Notes: generated by a model not told the origin, from the letters alone. A stretch of DNA of 64,000 bases from Candidatus Thorarchaeota archaeon (GCA_003345595.1 PRDI01000075.1:1-64000), one strand, 5' to 3'. Shown: positions 18,354 to 28,998, counted from the stretch's first letter. Numbers and translations are program-made.

Positions 18354-20147
18354 TCAGCCGACGAGTTTGGTGACACTCTCTCTCAGGCGTTTGGCTTCTT
18401 CCATCGGATCGACGAGAATCAACTCGTTCGCCGATATCTCTAGTGCCTCTCTGAATTTCACGACGCGCCCGCGTACTGCGACATACCTACCAAGCACTTT
18501 GTCAGAGTTCTTTTCAATTGGCAGTGTCTTGTTACCTGACTTGACTATCAGTTCTTGAGCTTCCTGAGCTGTCATCTGGAGAAGGTCTTCTCCAGTCTTC
18601 CCAAAGAGTGTCACACGTATCGATCCCGACCCATCGTCAACAGTAACCTTGTATAGCATACGGTACTCGGGTTTCTCGACTTTGCCACAGTTCACACAGA
18701 AGTACTTTCCCTCTTTCTCCTCAATCTTTTTCCTACACTTCGGACACGAGGCGTAGACTGGGCTTGTACGGGACGGCACGACAATAATACCACAGATCTC
18801 AACGGTCTTTCCCTCCCCAGCATCATCAATATCACTTACCATGACTCTTCCTGCTTGGACAACGGGTCTTGCTGTTATCTCGGAGAGGTCCAGCTGATCA
18901 AGATGTGTGTCACTAGGATTGATTTGTATGTCGGACCGACGCCCTGCATGATACTCGACTCCACCGCGGAAGCCCTCCTTCGCGTAGCCGTGTTGTATCC
19001 GGATGACATCACCCTCTTGCAGGTCCTTTACCTTCTCGACATCTTCATTCCAGAACGTGACACGGACAGTCCCTGACTCGTCACCAATCACTATGTTCTG
19101 AACCTTGCCCTGCTTTCCTTCTCTCTCAAAGGATGTGGGCGGGAAGACTTTGGCAACTTTTCCCTCTACGTCTACGTCTTTCATCTCCACAGACAGGTCT
19201 ACGATGCTCTTCCTACCCATCGCCTCAGCCACAGACTTGGTTCCTGCCGCCTTTGCAGGAGCTTTTGCCGCAGATATCTTCTGCTTTAGGCCTCTCTCTA
19301 TCTTGGTACTTCTCCCGGTATGAACCTCTATCTCGCCGTTTCGCCCTGTCTTCGTATAGGCCCTACTGAGTCTTATGACTTCTCCCGGCTTTGCGTCTTT
19401 CATCTCTTCCGCATACTGATGCCAGAAGACAACCCTGACGCTACCTGTATCATCGGTCAGCGTAGCATTTGCAACCTTCCCCTCTGCTCCATCAGACTTC
19501 CGAGTGAATGTAGATATACCATAGAGCGCGTCCAGTCGTGCAGTCAGGGTCACATCAAACATTCTGTCTTGAAGATCCGATATCTGGACGCTCTTTGACT
19601 CAGTCGTCTTGATGTCCAAGTCCGCTGCTTCGTATTCGTCTAGTACCGTAATCCCTCCCATTCTGCCCAAGTTCAACTCAAGGGCATCTCTTAGTCCCTT
19701 CTTCACGTACGCTCCTCTGATCTGGACTACGCTCCCAATAGCTATCGGGCCATCCTCTATCGCATCTACCATTTCATCCCAGAGCGCGACTCTAATCTGG
19801 CCAGTTTCGTCGGCCACAATGATGCTCGCTACTTTCCCTTCGCCTCCACTAGGCTTCGAGAAGGTTCGTAAGGCTCCAACGTTGACAACCTTAGCAGTGA
19901 GCGTTACGCTCCTGCTGCTCTCGGTTATGTCTTCCACCCTCATTCGCGCCTTAGGCGAAACCTGCTGTAGGTCAATCCCAAGCTCCCGGGCCACAATCAT
20001 TGCAGCTGATTCCTCATTGACGACCTCCGGACCAAGTTCCTCTCGCTTTTCGTCAATCAGTTTTAAAATGCCTTTGCGGTCGTACTCCGTGGAATGCTTC
20101 AGAATCAACTCAATGGTTTCTTCAAGTGTAAGCACGGTCAATTCCAT
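18354..20147 (-). CDS. rpa: Replication protein A-like ssDNA-binding protein, multiple OB folds and zinc finger
   Basis: Repeated OB-fold segments ('…GKVANATLTDDTGSVRVVFWHQYAEEMKDAKPGEVIRL…') and CxxC…CxxC zinc motif. Confidence 0.93.
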   Translation of the reverse strand: MELTVLTLEETIELILKHSTEYDRKGILKLIDEKREELGPEVVNEESAAMIVARELGIDLQQVSPKARMRVEDITESSRSVTLTAKVVNVGALRTFSKPSGGEGKVASIIVADETGQIRVALWDEMVDAIEDGPIAIGSVVQIRGAYVKKGLRDALELNLGRMGGITVLDEYEAADLDIKTTESKSVQISDLQDRMFDVTLTARLDALYGISTFTRKSDGAEGKVANATLTDDTGSVRVVFWHQYAEEMKDAKPGEVIRLSRAYTKTGRNGEIEVHTGRSTKIERGLKQKISAAKAPAKAAGTKSVAEAMGRKSIVDLSVEMKDVDVEGKVAKVFPPTSFEREGKQGKVQNIVIGDESGTVRVTFWNEDVEKVKDLQEGDVIRIQHGYAKEGFRGGVEYHAGRRSDIQINPSDTHLDQLDLSEITARPVVQAGRVMVSDIDDAGEGKTVEICGIIVVPSRTSPVYASCPKCRKKIEEKEGKYFCVNCGKVEKPEYRMLYKVTVDDGSGSIRVTLFGKTGEDLLQMTAQEAQELIVKSGNKTLPIEKNSDKVLGRYVAVRGRVVKFREALEISANELILVDPMEEAKRLRESVTKLVG

Positions 20148-20188
20148 CCTAGTCTTGAGTGCCGGATGCAGAATAGTCTTTTTGCACG

Positions 20189-20198
20189 CCTTTAAAGG
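20189..20198. promoter_or_regulatory. Palindromic TATA-like element CCTTTAAAGG between divergent RPA and PolD DP2 genes
   Basis: Perfect 10-bp palindrome in divergent intergenic region. Confidence 0.45.
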
Positions 20199-20297
20199 GC
20201 TCTTCTCAGAATCCGAGCTTCTCTCAGACGCCTACAATCGCAGGAGCCTGAGCGAAAACACAAAAAGCCAACGCTCAGTGGCATTCCATGATATCCA

Positions 20298-23200
20298 GTG
20301 AGTGATTCCGAGCCTAGTCTGCCAAAACACAGTGTGAGCTATGGAGAGTACTTCTCGTCTATCAAGACAGACGTAGAACGTATCTACGAGGTCGCTGAAC
20401 GCGCGAGAGCCAAAGGCTTCGATCCGGTGACTAAGGTCGAGATACCTCCGGCACATGATGTGGCAGCAAGGGTGGAGGCCACTCTTGATGGCCCCGTTGG
20501 AGTAGCCAAAAGAATCCGTGAACTCCAACAGACCTTCTCTAGGGAGGAAGTGGCTTTTGCAGTCGCTAGGGAGATAGCGACTGGAGATCTTGGAGGGATC
20601 TCAGATCGTGAGAAGGCCGCAGACAAGGCAGTACGTGTCGCATTGGCAGTCATGACGGAGAGTATCACTGCAGCACCCTTGGAAGGCATTGCCAAGGTTC
20701 GGATACGTGGTTCAGGAGAGGGCGAGTATCTGGCGCTCTATCTTGCTGGCCCGATTCGTGCTGCTGGAGGCACGGACGCCGCTATGACCGTGCTTGTCAC
20801 AGATCAGGTACGGCAAGTATTGCACATTCCAGCATTCAAGACAACTGATGACGAAGTGGAACGAGCAGTTGAGGAGGTCGAGCTGTACTCCCGTGCGTCA
20901 CACTTGCAATACCCGGTGTACCCAGACCTGATCAGGTTTGCAGCAGCGAGACTACCCATAATGCTGACTGGTGAGCCGACTGAAGAGTATGAAGTCTCAG
21001 GTGGCCGCGACCTTGACCGTATCGAAACCAATAGGGTCAGGAGTGGTTTTGTTCTCGTCCTAAGTGACGGGGTTGTCGGCCGGTCTGCGAAGCTTGCAAA
21101 GATGGTGAGCAAGGTCAATGTTCCTGGGTGGGAGTGGCTTAGCGAGATTGCTGCCAAGACATCGAAGGCCAAGTCTCCAGAGGCAGATGAGTCTGCTCTC
21201 AAGAAGCTTGCACCGAAACCCGAATACTTGGCCGATGTGATAGGCGGAAGGCCTGTGTTCTCTCACCCATCTCGTATTGGTGGTTTCAGGCTCAGGTACG
21301 GTCGGTCACGCAACACCGGCCTGGCGGGTGTCGGCATCAGTCCTGCCACGATGTTCCTAGTCGACGAGTTTCTAGCCCCCGGAACTCACATTCGTACAGA
21401 GCGACCGGGCAAGGGGGCAATTGTAGCTCCTGTAGACACTATCGAGGGACCGATAGTCCTGCTCAGAGATGGCTCAGTGAAACAGGTCAACACTGCTGAG
21501 GAAGCTCAAAGGCTCGAAGGAAAAGTGGAACGTATCATCTTTCTGGGCGATATCTTGGTGGCGCTGGGTGAGTTCCTGGAGAACAATCACCCACTGGTAC
21601 CCTCCGGATACTGCGAAGAGTGGTGGTCACACGACCTTGACAAGGCTTGCTCTCGTCTGAGTGCAAAGCATGTTGACAAGCATCTGTCCGACTCCGGAAT
21701 CACACACGATGATCTCAAGGCCTTCATCGAGTCTCCACTCTCCAAGATTCCAACACCAACTCAAGCACTACGTCTTTCAGAGCATTTTCAAGTGCCATTA
21801 CACCCAAGGTACTTGTACCGATGGGCGGTTCTCAATGCAGCAGAGGTTTCCGAACTGAGGACATGGCTTCTGTCCAAGTACAAGACAGAACAGACTCCTG
21901 AAGGCGAAACTCTTACAGTCCCAAGTGATCCGCACTACAAGGGCCTCCTAGAACGACTTGGCGTTCCTCACATTGTGAGCCGCGACAAGACGTACATCAC
22001 TCTTACTGACAGTCCCGAAACTGTCCTTGTGCAGTTGGGCTCTAGAAGCAAGTCGCTCAGTGGTACAGATCCTCTTCAGATGCTTAACTCTGTCACAAGC
22101 GTGCCGCTCAGAGACAAAGCAGGTTTCTTCATAGGAGCAAGAATGGGTCGGCCCGAGAAGGCTGAGGAGCGGAAGATGCACCCTCCAGTCCAAGTCCTCT
22201 TTCCTGTGGGTCGGACTACCGCAAGTGAGAGGAGATTGGAGAGAGTTGCCAAGACCACACAAGCCGTTTCCATTCTCTCATCTTTTGATGATCTGACAGA
22301 CGGACAGTCAAGCTATGCTGAAACATATGGGCCAGACATTGAAATGGTATCACGCGTGTGCCCTGAATGCCAAACCCTGACATTCGAGTCACGTTGCCCC
22401 AAGTGTCTGGTACACACCGAAGTGAGCCGATGGTGTTCTCAGGACGGTTGCGGTCGTCCAATAGATGCGAACACCGGGATGTGTCCTCTGAGCCACGACG
22501 TGAACATGGTCCGGGCCACAAGAAGGTATGTTGTTGACATTCAGATGCTTCTTGATCGCATAAAGACCGAGATCGGTGAATCACAGGCCTACAATCCACG
22601 AGGCGTGCTTGGATTGACGAATGAGTTCAAGATCCCTGAATACGCTGGGAAGGGTATGCTCCGCGCCAAGCACGACGTATACTGCTATCGAGATGGTACT
22701 GCGCGGTTTGACTCGACAGACGCTCCCCTGACTCACTTCTTCCCTCGTGAAGTAGGCGTTTCAGTCGAACGTCTACGTGACCTGGGCTATCGCACTGATT
22801 ACAATGGCAGCCCTCTTGTTTCAGACGACCAAATCGTGGAACTCAAGGTGCAAGACCTAGTTGTATCGGAGAACTGTGCTGAGTATCTGTTCAGAGTAGG
22901 ATGTTTTGTCGATGACTGCCTTGAGAGAGTATATGGACTGGAGCCGTTCTACAAGTTCGAAACGCAAGATGATGTCTTGGGGCAGCTCGTCATAGGGCTC
23001 GCGCCACACACGTCGGCAGGGATAATCGGTAGGATCATCGGTTTCACCGATGCGAGTGTCTGTTATGCGCATCCATACTGGCATGCCGCCAAGAGAAGAA
23101 ACTGTGATGGCGATGAAGATGCAGTGATGCTAGTCTTGGAAGCTCTTCTCAACTTCTCAAGAGCCTATCTTCCTGCAGGTAGAGGGGGTTTCATGGATGC

Positions 23201-23846
23201 GCCACTTGTCCTCTCGGTTATCCTTAACCCCTCTGAGGTAGACGCCGAAGCGCACAACATGGATGTGTGCAGACGCTATCCTGCACAATTCTTTGAGATG
23301 GCTGCTGAGGCTCGTCACCCCAAGGAAGTCGAACGCCTAGTTGACATTGTGGCATCTAGGTTGAACACAGAGAACCAGTATGAGGGATTCGGTTTTACTC
23401 ATGGGACTTCTTTGATTGATGCAGGTCCGCGTAATACAAGGTACAAGACCTTGGGCAGTATGGAAGAGAAGCTGGATGCTCAACTCCGACTGGCTGGCAT
23501 AATCGATGCAGTAGATGCAAAAGACGTCGCTGAGCGTGTCCTATCGCATCATTTCATTCGTGACATTAGAGGAAACCTGAGAGCCTACTCCACTCAGAAG
23601 ATTCAGTGCATAAGGTGTCACAGAATCTATCGCAGAGTCCCGCTATCTGGAAGGTGTGATTGTGGTTCCAAGCTCTCGCTGACAGTCAGACGCAAGAACA
23701 TCTCAAAGTATCTTGCCATAGCTCAGAGAGTGATTGACGAACATGGCCTTGGCCAGTATCTGAAGGATGGGCTAAGGTTGATCAACTCTGCTATGGACTC
23801 CCTCTTTCAGTCTGAGCAGACTTCTCTGACAGACTTTGTAGACTGA
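20298..23846 (+). CDS. polC: DNA polymerase D large subunit DP2, apparently without intein
   Basis: 'RAAGGTDAAMTVLVTDQVRQ…', 'CDGDEDAVML', C-terminal zinc motifs; continuous ORF. Confidence 0.95.
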   Translation: MSDSEPSLPKHSVSYGEYFSSIKTDVERIYEVAERARAKGFDPVTKVEIPPAHDVAARVEATLDGPVGVAKRIRELQQTFSREEVAFAVAREIATGDLGGISDREKAADKAVRVALAVMTESITAAPLEGIAKVRIRGSGEGEYLALYLAGPIRAAGGTDAAMTVLVTDQVRQVLHIPAFKTTDDEVERAVEEVELYSRASHLQYPVYPDLIRFAAARLPIMLTGEPTEEYEVSGGRDLDRIETNRVRSGFVLVLSDGVVGRSAKLAKMVSKVNVPGWEWLSEIAAKTSKAKSPEADESALKKLAPKPEYLADVIGGRPVFSHPSRIGGFRLRYGRSRNTGLAGVGISPATMFLVDEFLAPGTHIRTERPGKGAIVAPVDTIEGPIVLLRDGSVKQVNTAEEAQRLEGKVERIIFLGDILVALGEFLENNHPLVPSGYCEEWWSHDLDKACSRLSAKHVDKHLSDSGITHDDLKAFIESPLSKIPTPTQALRLSEHFQVPLHPRYLYRWAVLNAAEVSELRTWLLSKYKTEQTPEGETLTVPSDPHYKGLLERLGVPHIVSRDKTYITLTDSPETVLVQLGSRSKSLSGTDPLQMLNSVTSVPLRDKAGFFIGARMGRPEKAEERKMHPPVQVLFPVGRTTASERRLERVAKTTQAVSILSSFDDLTDGQSSYAETYGPDIEMVSRVCPECQTLTFESRCPKCLVHTEVSRWCSQDGCGRPIDANTGMCPLSHDVNMVRATRRYVVDIQMLLDRIKTEIGESQAYNPRGVLGLTNEFKIPEYAGKGMLRAKHDVYCYRDGTARFDSTDAPLTHFFPREVGVSVERLRDLGYRTDYNGSPLVSDDQIVELKVQDLVVSENCAEYLFRVGCFVDDCLERVYGLEPFYKFETQDDVLGQLVIGLAPHTSAGIIGRIIGFTDASVCYAHPYWHAAKRRNCDGDEDAVMLVLEALLNFSRAYLPAGRGGFMDAPLVLSVILNPSEVDAEAHNMDVCRRYPAQFFEMAAEARHPKEVERLVDIVASRLNTENQYEGFGFTHGTSLIDAGPRNTRYKTLGSMEEKLDAQLRLAGIIDAVDAKDVAERVLSHHFIRDIRGNLRAYSTQKIQCIRCHRIYRRVPLSGRCDCGSKLSLTVRRKNISKYLAIAQRVIDEHGLGQYLKDGLRLINSAMDSLFQSEQTSLTDFVD

Positions 23847-23868
23847 AATCATCCAGTCGCAGAGTCCT

Positions 23869-24807
23869 TTACTCTCGCTTCTCTGCCCTTGGACTCGGAG
23901 CAAGACGTTTGGCAACCAATTTGAGGAGGTCCTGGTCTTCAATCATGCCGACGAGAGCACCTGCGGCAGACAGGACGGGTGCCTGATCAATCTCACTCTT
24001 CCTTAGCGTCTTCACGCAATCTGAAACAGTGGCGACCTCACTCACACTGATCAGGTTCTTGGTCATCACTTGACTGACCGGCACGTTTGGAAGCTTCAGG
24101 AGTTTCTTGGTCACCAATAGGAAGTCCTTGGAAGTCCAACCCCACTCCACCGAGGATTCGGTCCCACTGTAAGTCTTGGAGACATTGTCTTCATGCGTTT
24201 CTTCTGAGAGGCGGATGTAGTCACTGACAGACATCATCCCTGTCACTCCGCCTATTTCGTTGACAATCACCACAGCAGTCTTGTGCGCCATCTCCATGAT
24301 CATGAATGTGAGGGGCAGCGGGGTTTCTTCCCAAATCGCAGTCACACTTCTATTCACATGGTCTGCGATACTCGCGGACTGGAAATGCTTGTCCTCCTCC
24401 AGCACTGCTCCAAGAATATCCGGAACCGACACGATGCCAACCAAGTCCCCGCTTTTCACGACCGGTACTCTTCTGAAACCCCTATCGAGCATGAGGTCGA
24501 CGACTTTCCTAGCATCAGTTTCCGGTGTGACTGTGACAGGGTCCCTGACCATCAGCAAGGCCAGCTGATTCTCATCTGGTTTCCGAAGCAGGTCGTGCCT
24601 CGTAATCATTCCTACTAGGGTCTTTGTACCCTTCTTACAGACCGGAAAACCACTGATCTGAGTTTCAGCCATCAGCTGTAGCACATCTTCTCTCGTACCC
24701 GGCACTGTAACGTACCGAACATCTGATTGCATGAATTCAGATACCTTCATTGTTGAAGCAACTCCGGTATGGGATAGAAGGGCGGCGGATTCTAGCACAC
24801 ATGCCAT
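23869..24807 (-). CDS. CBS-domain protein, probably four CBS motifs
   Basis: Repeated CBS-like segments ('MITRHDLL', 'GIVSVPDILG', 'GMMSVSDYIR', 'GMIEDQDLL'). Confidence 0.9.
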   Translation of the reverse strand: MACVLESAALLSHTGVASTMKVSEFMQSDVRYVTVPGTREDVLQLMAETQISGFPVCKKGTKTLVGMITRHDLLRKPDENQLALLMVRDPVTVTPETDARKVVDLMLDRGFRRVPVVKSGDLVGIVSVPDILGAVLEEDKHFQSASIADHVNRSVTAIWEETPLPLTFMIMEMAHKTAVVIVNEIGGVTGMMSVSDYIRLSEETHEDNVSKTYSGTESSVEWGWTSKDFLLVTKKLLKLPNVPVSQVMTKNLISVSEVATVSDCVKTLRKSEIDQAPVLSAAGALVGMIEDQDLLKLVAKRLAPSPRAEKRE

Positions 24808-24945
24808 ACAGGCAATTGTGGTGGCATCTGAGCCAGAACAAGACTAAGGTCCTGTCTTACCTTTTATGTCTATCTTTTGGAGGGCGTAGTGAGCCGATCA
24901 CTCGCATCATGCTCCTGTGAATGTTGTGGCTGGTTGCTACTCATG

Positions 24946-25506
24946 CTACCAAGGATGGTCCTTGAGGCCCAGAAGGTAGCCAAGAGCGTTACTCAGCCAG
25001 TGCACGAAGAGAGTTGTCAGTATCAGAACAATAGCATATTGTGAAGCCGGATGCAGAAATGGCGACGCTATAATCAGGGCCACGATTATGAAGCCCAGCT
25101 GGTCGAGTATGGGTGACGGGTCTCCGCTCCTTATGCCTGCTCGTCTCTTGGAGAATGATCCGAGGAGATCACCAGTCAGTGCTCCCAAGGATAGCAGGAA
25201 TGCGGAAGGCAGCGTCATGAACAGGACAACTTCCATATCTGGTGTTACTGTAACAAACATGCTGAGCAAAGGGCGCAAGTATGGGGCAACAATGGTCTGA
25301 GCCGCACCCACCAGAGTGCCACAGATGACACCTAGTACAAATCCTCTGATCGTCTTGCTGTTACCAAAGAGTCTGTGTCCATCTCGTAGGACAAGTCCCC
25401 TGTCTATTGGGGCACCTCCACCAAGGATGACAGGTGTGGAGTTCGCTACCCATGCAGGTAGGCCCAACCATACAGCGAGTTCGAGAAGAGCCAGTGCTTC
25501 ATACAT
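24946..25506 (-). CDS. carS: CDP-2,3-bis-(O-geranylgeranyl)-sn-glycerol synthase (CDP-archaeol synthase)
   Basis: 'PVILGGGAPIDRGLVLRDGHRLFGNSKTIRGFVLGVICG', multi-TM. Confidence 0.92.
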   Translation of the reverse strand: MYEALALLELAVWLGLPAWVANSTPVILGGGAPIDRGLVLRDGHRLFGNSKTIRGFVLGVICGTLVGAAQTIVAPYLRPLLSMFVTVTPDMEVVLFMTLPSAFLLSLGALTGDLLGSFSKRRAGIRSGDPSPILDQLGFIIVALIIASPFLHPASQYAIVLILTTLFVHWLSNALGYLLGLKDHPW

Positions 25507-26248
25507 CTGGGGTGCTTCCTTGCTGAGTCCTCTCCTCAGACCATTTACCTGTTTCTGCTGGCTCAGGAGTTGAAGACAAGCCTCTCCGAGTAAGATACAG
25601 CACAGCGGTCTTCCTATCACCTTCAGGTCTCGTTCTTTCGATAAATCTCTGTGCCCGAGATTGTCCTATACGCATCTGCATTACATAGTCCGCCCAATAG
25701 TCCAAGATGTTTTTGGCAACAGGCTCAAAGGCGCTGTAGTCACCCGGCACGCCTCGTACTTGGTTGAGAACCAAGACCGCCATGTCACCCAGTCTTGCAA
25801 GCCCCTTCAAGAAGCCTGTCTGCCTGTTCAATTCTCGATGGGCGACATAGTTTGTGGCCTTGTCCTCTAGCACACTCCTATACAATCGAGTGAGAGTATC
25901 AACCACCACGAGTCTAGTTCCCTCTCTCGCATAGAGCTCAAGATCATCTATTATTGCGCCCTGTTCATCAAAGCTCTTTGGTATGAGAATTCTGACCATG
26001 TCCTCAATCTGGCTGAACCTCTTGTCAATAATCTGCTCAAGTCTCTCTATTGGCGAAGAACTCTCTGAGTTGACATACACAGTCCGGACGCCAATCCTAC
26101 AAGCGGAGTTCACAAACTGAAGGCCTAGGGTGGTCTTGCCAGAAGCGGCCTCACCGTACACATGTGTAATTGTTCCTGTGTGCAGGCCGCCGTCTAGGAC
26201 TCGGTCCAAGGGCAAAATGCCTGACGGAACAGTAAGTCCGCGTTTCAC
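25499..26248 (-). CDS. radB: RadB-type RecA-family recombinase paralog
   Basis: 'GILPLDRVLDGGLHTGTITHVYGEAASGKTTLGLQFV' Walker A, 'LVVVDTLTRLYR' Walker B. Confidence 0.92.
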   Translation of the reverse strand: MKRGLTVPSGILPLDRVLDGGLHTGTITHVYGEAASGKTTLGLQFVNSACRIGVRTVYVNSESSSPIERLEQIIDKRFSQIEDMVRILIPKSFDEQGAIIDDLELYAREGTRLVVVDTLTRLYRSVLEDKATNYVAHRELNRQTGFLKGLARLGDMAVLVLNQVRGVPGDYSAFEPVAKNILDYWADYVMQMRIGQSRAQRFIERTRPEGDRKTAVLYLTRRGLSSTPEPAETGKWSEERTQQGSTPDV

Positions 26249-26302
26249 TACTCTTGTTTCGTACCAGATGAGTCATAAGCATAACGGGCGACTGACTGAC
26301 CA

Positions 26303-27073
26303 ATGGCGCAGAATGAGATTGCCATCGCTACTCGTGACCCAAAGGCCCTCTATCACGCTGTGAAGATACTCAAGGGGCTGAAGATTGGCTTCACAATATG
26401 CGCCCCTAACGACTTTGAGTGTGATATTGCAAAGGTCGTCATAACGACTGAGGCTGAGGAACCACAGAACCAGGATACACGAACCGTTTTAGTCGGGACT
26501 GATCCGGATCCAGATTCAGTTGCGATTGACATCATGGTCCGGCTCCTCGAGATTCATAACCCTGCATGTATCATCATCGGCATCGATCCTGGTATGCGAA
26601 ACGGACTGGCGTTAGTGATTGACGGGAAGTCTGTGCACACGAGGAACTCATCTTCACCAATTGACGCTGTTCAACGCACTCTGAGCTGGATTGACCATGT
26701 CAGGCAGCTGTACCACGACAGTGTGATCATAGTCCGGGTCGGAACTGGCTCTCCTCTTTATTCTGCTCTCTATCTACGTGGAATCCTCGGCAGAGGCAAT
26801 GTGTCCGCGGTGGAACTCGTGAATGAACACCATACGACGCTCGCTGGTTCGCTACATTCCGACCAATCTTCTGCGTCTATGATTGCAGCTCGTCACGGAC
26901 GTGCTCCCAGTGAGTCAGATGTCACAATTGAGCCAAAGGATGGTCACGTTAGGTCCTTGAAACGGCTTGTCGCTCGAATCACTGATGGCAGACGGTCTTT
27001 GACAACGGAAGAGGCGCAGTCAATCCTAGTTGGGACATCATCACTCGAGAGCATCATAAACGGAGTCGCCTAG
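26303..27073 (+). CDS. Predicted RNase H/RuvC-fold protein
   Basis: 'IIIGIDPGMRNGLALVIDGK' RuvC-like strand-1 motif. Confidence 0.65.
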   Translation: MAQNEIAIATRDPKALYHAVKILKGLKIGFTICAPNDFECDIAKVVITTEAEEPQNQDTRTVLVGTDPDPDSVAIDIMVRLLEIHNPACIIIGIDPGMRNGLALVIDGKSVHTRNSSSPIDAVQRTLSWIDHVRQLYHDSVIIVRVGTGSPLYSALYLRGILGRGNVSAVELVNEHHTTLAGSLHSDQSSASMIAARHGRAPSESDVTIEPKDGHVRSLKRLVARITDGRRSLTTEEAQSILVGTSSLESIINGVA

Positions 27074-28998
27074 TTTGAGAAGAAGGCTGCCACCTGCTCT
27101 GCTACCGCAGAGGGGTCGTCCGGCATTGTTCTTGTCACTTTGTCCAACCATGACGGCATGAATCTGCGAAGGTAGCGTGTCGCAAAGCGCTTGTCCAAAA
27201 AGACAATCACTCCTCGGTCAGATGGTCTTCGAACAGGTCTGCCGGCCGCTTGAATGGCCCTTGTCATTGAGGGCAGGACGTAAGCGTATTGTCTTCCTCT
27301 GCCGTTGAAGCGTCTGTCAAAGTACTCTATTAGTGCTTCAGTGCGGGGTGTCGGTTTTGCATAGGGTACTCCAACAACTACAACGCTCTCCATGGCCGGG
27401 CCGGGGAAATCGCCCCCTTCAGAGTTGCGACCACCCTGTACACCGAGAAGCACAGCTCCCCCTTTGTCACCTCTGCTCTTGAAATCCTCAATCATTATGT
27501 CGTTCTCACTTGTCTTCATTCCCTGCCTCTCAACAAACAGTCTTCTATTCAGCTTCTTCTCAAGACCTGCCTTGAGCAGTGACTCGGCGATGGAGTAGCT
27601 CGATGCAAAAACCCCCGTGTTGCCGGGTGTAGCATTCACAACCGCTACACAATGCTCTACCATGTGTTGAAACAGTGTTTCATTTCTGCCTTCATAGGAA
27701 GTGTCCAGTCCCTCGACAATGATTCCGAGCCTGCTCTCAGCTCCAAAGGGACTTTGAAAGGCGACTTTCACAGTTTCGGGTCCAAGACCAAGCATGTCGG
27801 TATACGCATCAAGAGGTGACAACGTGCCTGAAACTGCAACGGAGCTGTGAACAAGCTTCAAGATAGGACTGGTGACACTGGTTGGGTCAAGAGCCAAGAG
27901 GTCGAGTGAAACCTTCCTGCTATCCCCCGTGCCCCGCTCAGATGCGATTATGAATGCATAGTCGTCACGTTCAGCGCATCGCAGCCATTTGCCGAGGAAC
28001 TCTGCCACTCGGTGAATTGCTGAACGCGGGAGCTTCCCTGCTCTCAGCAACCCCTTCTTGATCTTCAATCCGGTTTCAGCCATATGGGAGACGATTTGAG
28101 TTTCACCAGCCAGCTCCGACGCCTTCACAGCGGCATTGTAGATGTCTGTAGGTTTGATAGTTCTCTCTTCGTTCTCTTCCATCCCGCTCGATATCTCAAG
28201 GATCACCTTTGCCAGCCCACGACAGAAGACTCTTGAAACAGGGTCGCTGTACGTTTCGGCCTCCTTCATTGCCTGTCTTACTGTACCCACTGGAAGTGAG
28301 TCACTTGCTGAGTCGAGTGCCGTGAAAGGGACGTTGTGTGCTTCGTCTTCAATCAAGACAACTTTCGACATCGGCACCCCAAGATCAGGCATGAATGATT
28401 CGAATATGAACGGATCAAAGACGTAGAGATATGACAGGGCCACGACATCGGCGCCCCTTGCAAGTGACTTCGCCATTTCGTATGGGCAGACTGACCATCC
28501 CTTTGCTATCCCAACCACATCGGATGCAGTGAGAATCCTTTTTGGCATGTCCTCGAATGGGTCGTCTGATGCGATCAGTTTCTTCATGTGTTCGTGATAC
28601 GCGCATTTTCCAGTCGCTTTGAGCTGTCCACAGACCTCACTCAAGGGTGCTACGAAGTCTGCATTCTCAAGCACAAACTGGTTCAGGCACATGTGCTGTC
28701 GTCCTCTGAAGGAGATGCCAGTCACATCATGGCGACCAGATATTGCATCCAGCTCCTCCATCACCCGGTCCAGTTGCCTGTGTGTACGGGCACAGTATAG
28801 CATTTTGGCCTTGTTCTCTTTGACCCAAGGCAGAACGCTACACAGTGTCACACATGTCTTTCCGAATCCATTGGGTGCTTCGCAGCATATGTTCTTTCCC
28901 GCTCTGACAGAGCTCTCTATCACCTGCATCATCTCCTCCTGCCCTTTCCGCTTCTCTGGGTATGGAAAGAAACTCATGTAGGAGAGGATGTCGCTCAT
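27070..28998 (-). CDS. XPD/Rad3-related superfamily 2 DNA helicase with Fe-S cysteines
   Basis: 'CCEAPNGFGKTCVTLC', 'LIEDEAHNVP', FeS region 'CLNQFV…CGQLKATGKCAYH', 'QAAGRPVRRPSDRG'. Confidence 0.92.
   Translation of the reverse strand: MSDILSYMSFFPYPEKRKGQEEMMQVIESSVRAGKNICCEAPNGFGKTCVTLCSVLPWVKENKAKMLYCARTHRQLDRVMEELDAISGRHDVTGISFRGRQHMCLNQFVLENADFVAPLSEVCGQLKATGKCAYHEHMKKLIASDDPFEDMPKRILTASDVVGIAKGWSVCPYEMAKSLARGADVVALSYLYVFDPFIFESFMPDLGVPMSKVVLIEDEAHNVPFTALDSASDSLPVGTVRQAMKEAETYSDPVSRVFCRGLAKVILEISSGMEENEERTIKPTDIYNAAVKASELAGETQIVSHMAETGLKIKKGLLRAGKLPRSAIHRVAEFLGKWLRCAERDDYAFIIASERGTGDSRKVSLDLLALDPTSVTSPILKLVHSSVAVSGTLSPLDAYTDMLGLGPETVKVAFQSPFGAESRLGIIVEGLDTSYEGRNETLFQHMVEHCVAVVNATPGNTGVFASSYSIAESLLKAGLEKKLNRRLFVERQGMKTSENDIMIEDFKSRGDKGGAVLLGVQGGRNSEGGDFPGPAMESVVVVGVPYAKPTPRTEALIEYFDRRFNGRGRQYAYVLPSMTRAIQAAGRPVRRPSDRGVIVFLDKRFATRYLRRFMPSWLDKVTRTMPDDPSAVAEQVAAFFSN

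Noticed and set aside
19609-20301. 230-aa plus-strand ORF
   Set aside because: Antisense to the RPA-like gene; Ser/Thr/Leu-rich composition typical of antisense frames
20298-23846. Possible intein in PolD DP2
   Set aside because: The ORF is continuous at about 1182 aa and no splicing-domain motif was seen
25499-25620. Long overlap of carS with radB
   Set aside because: Arises from the over-extended ORF start; CarS most likely begins at 25506 (MYEALALLEL)
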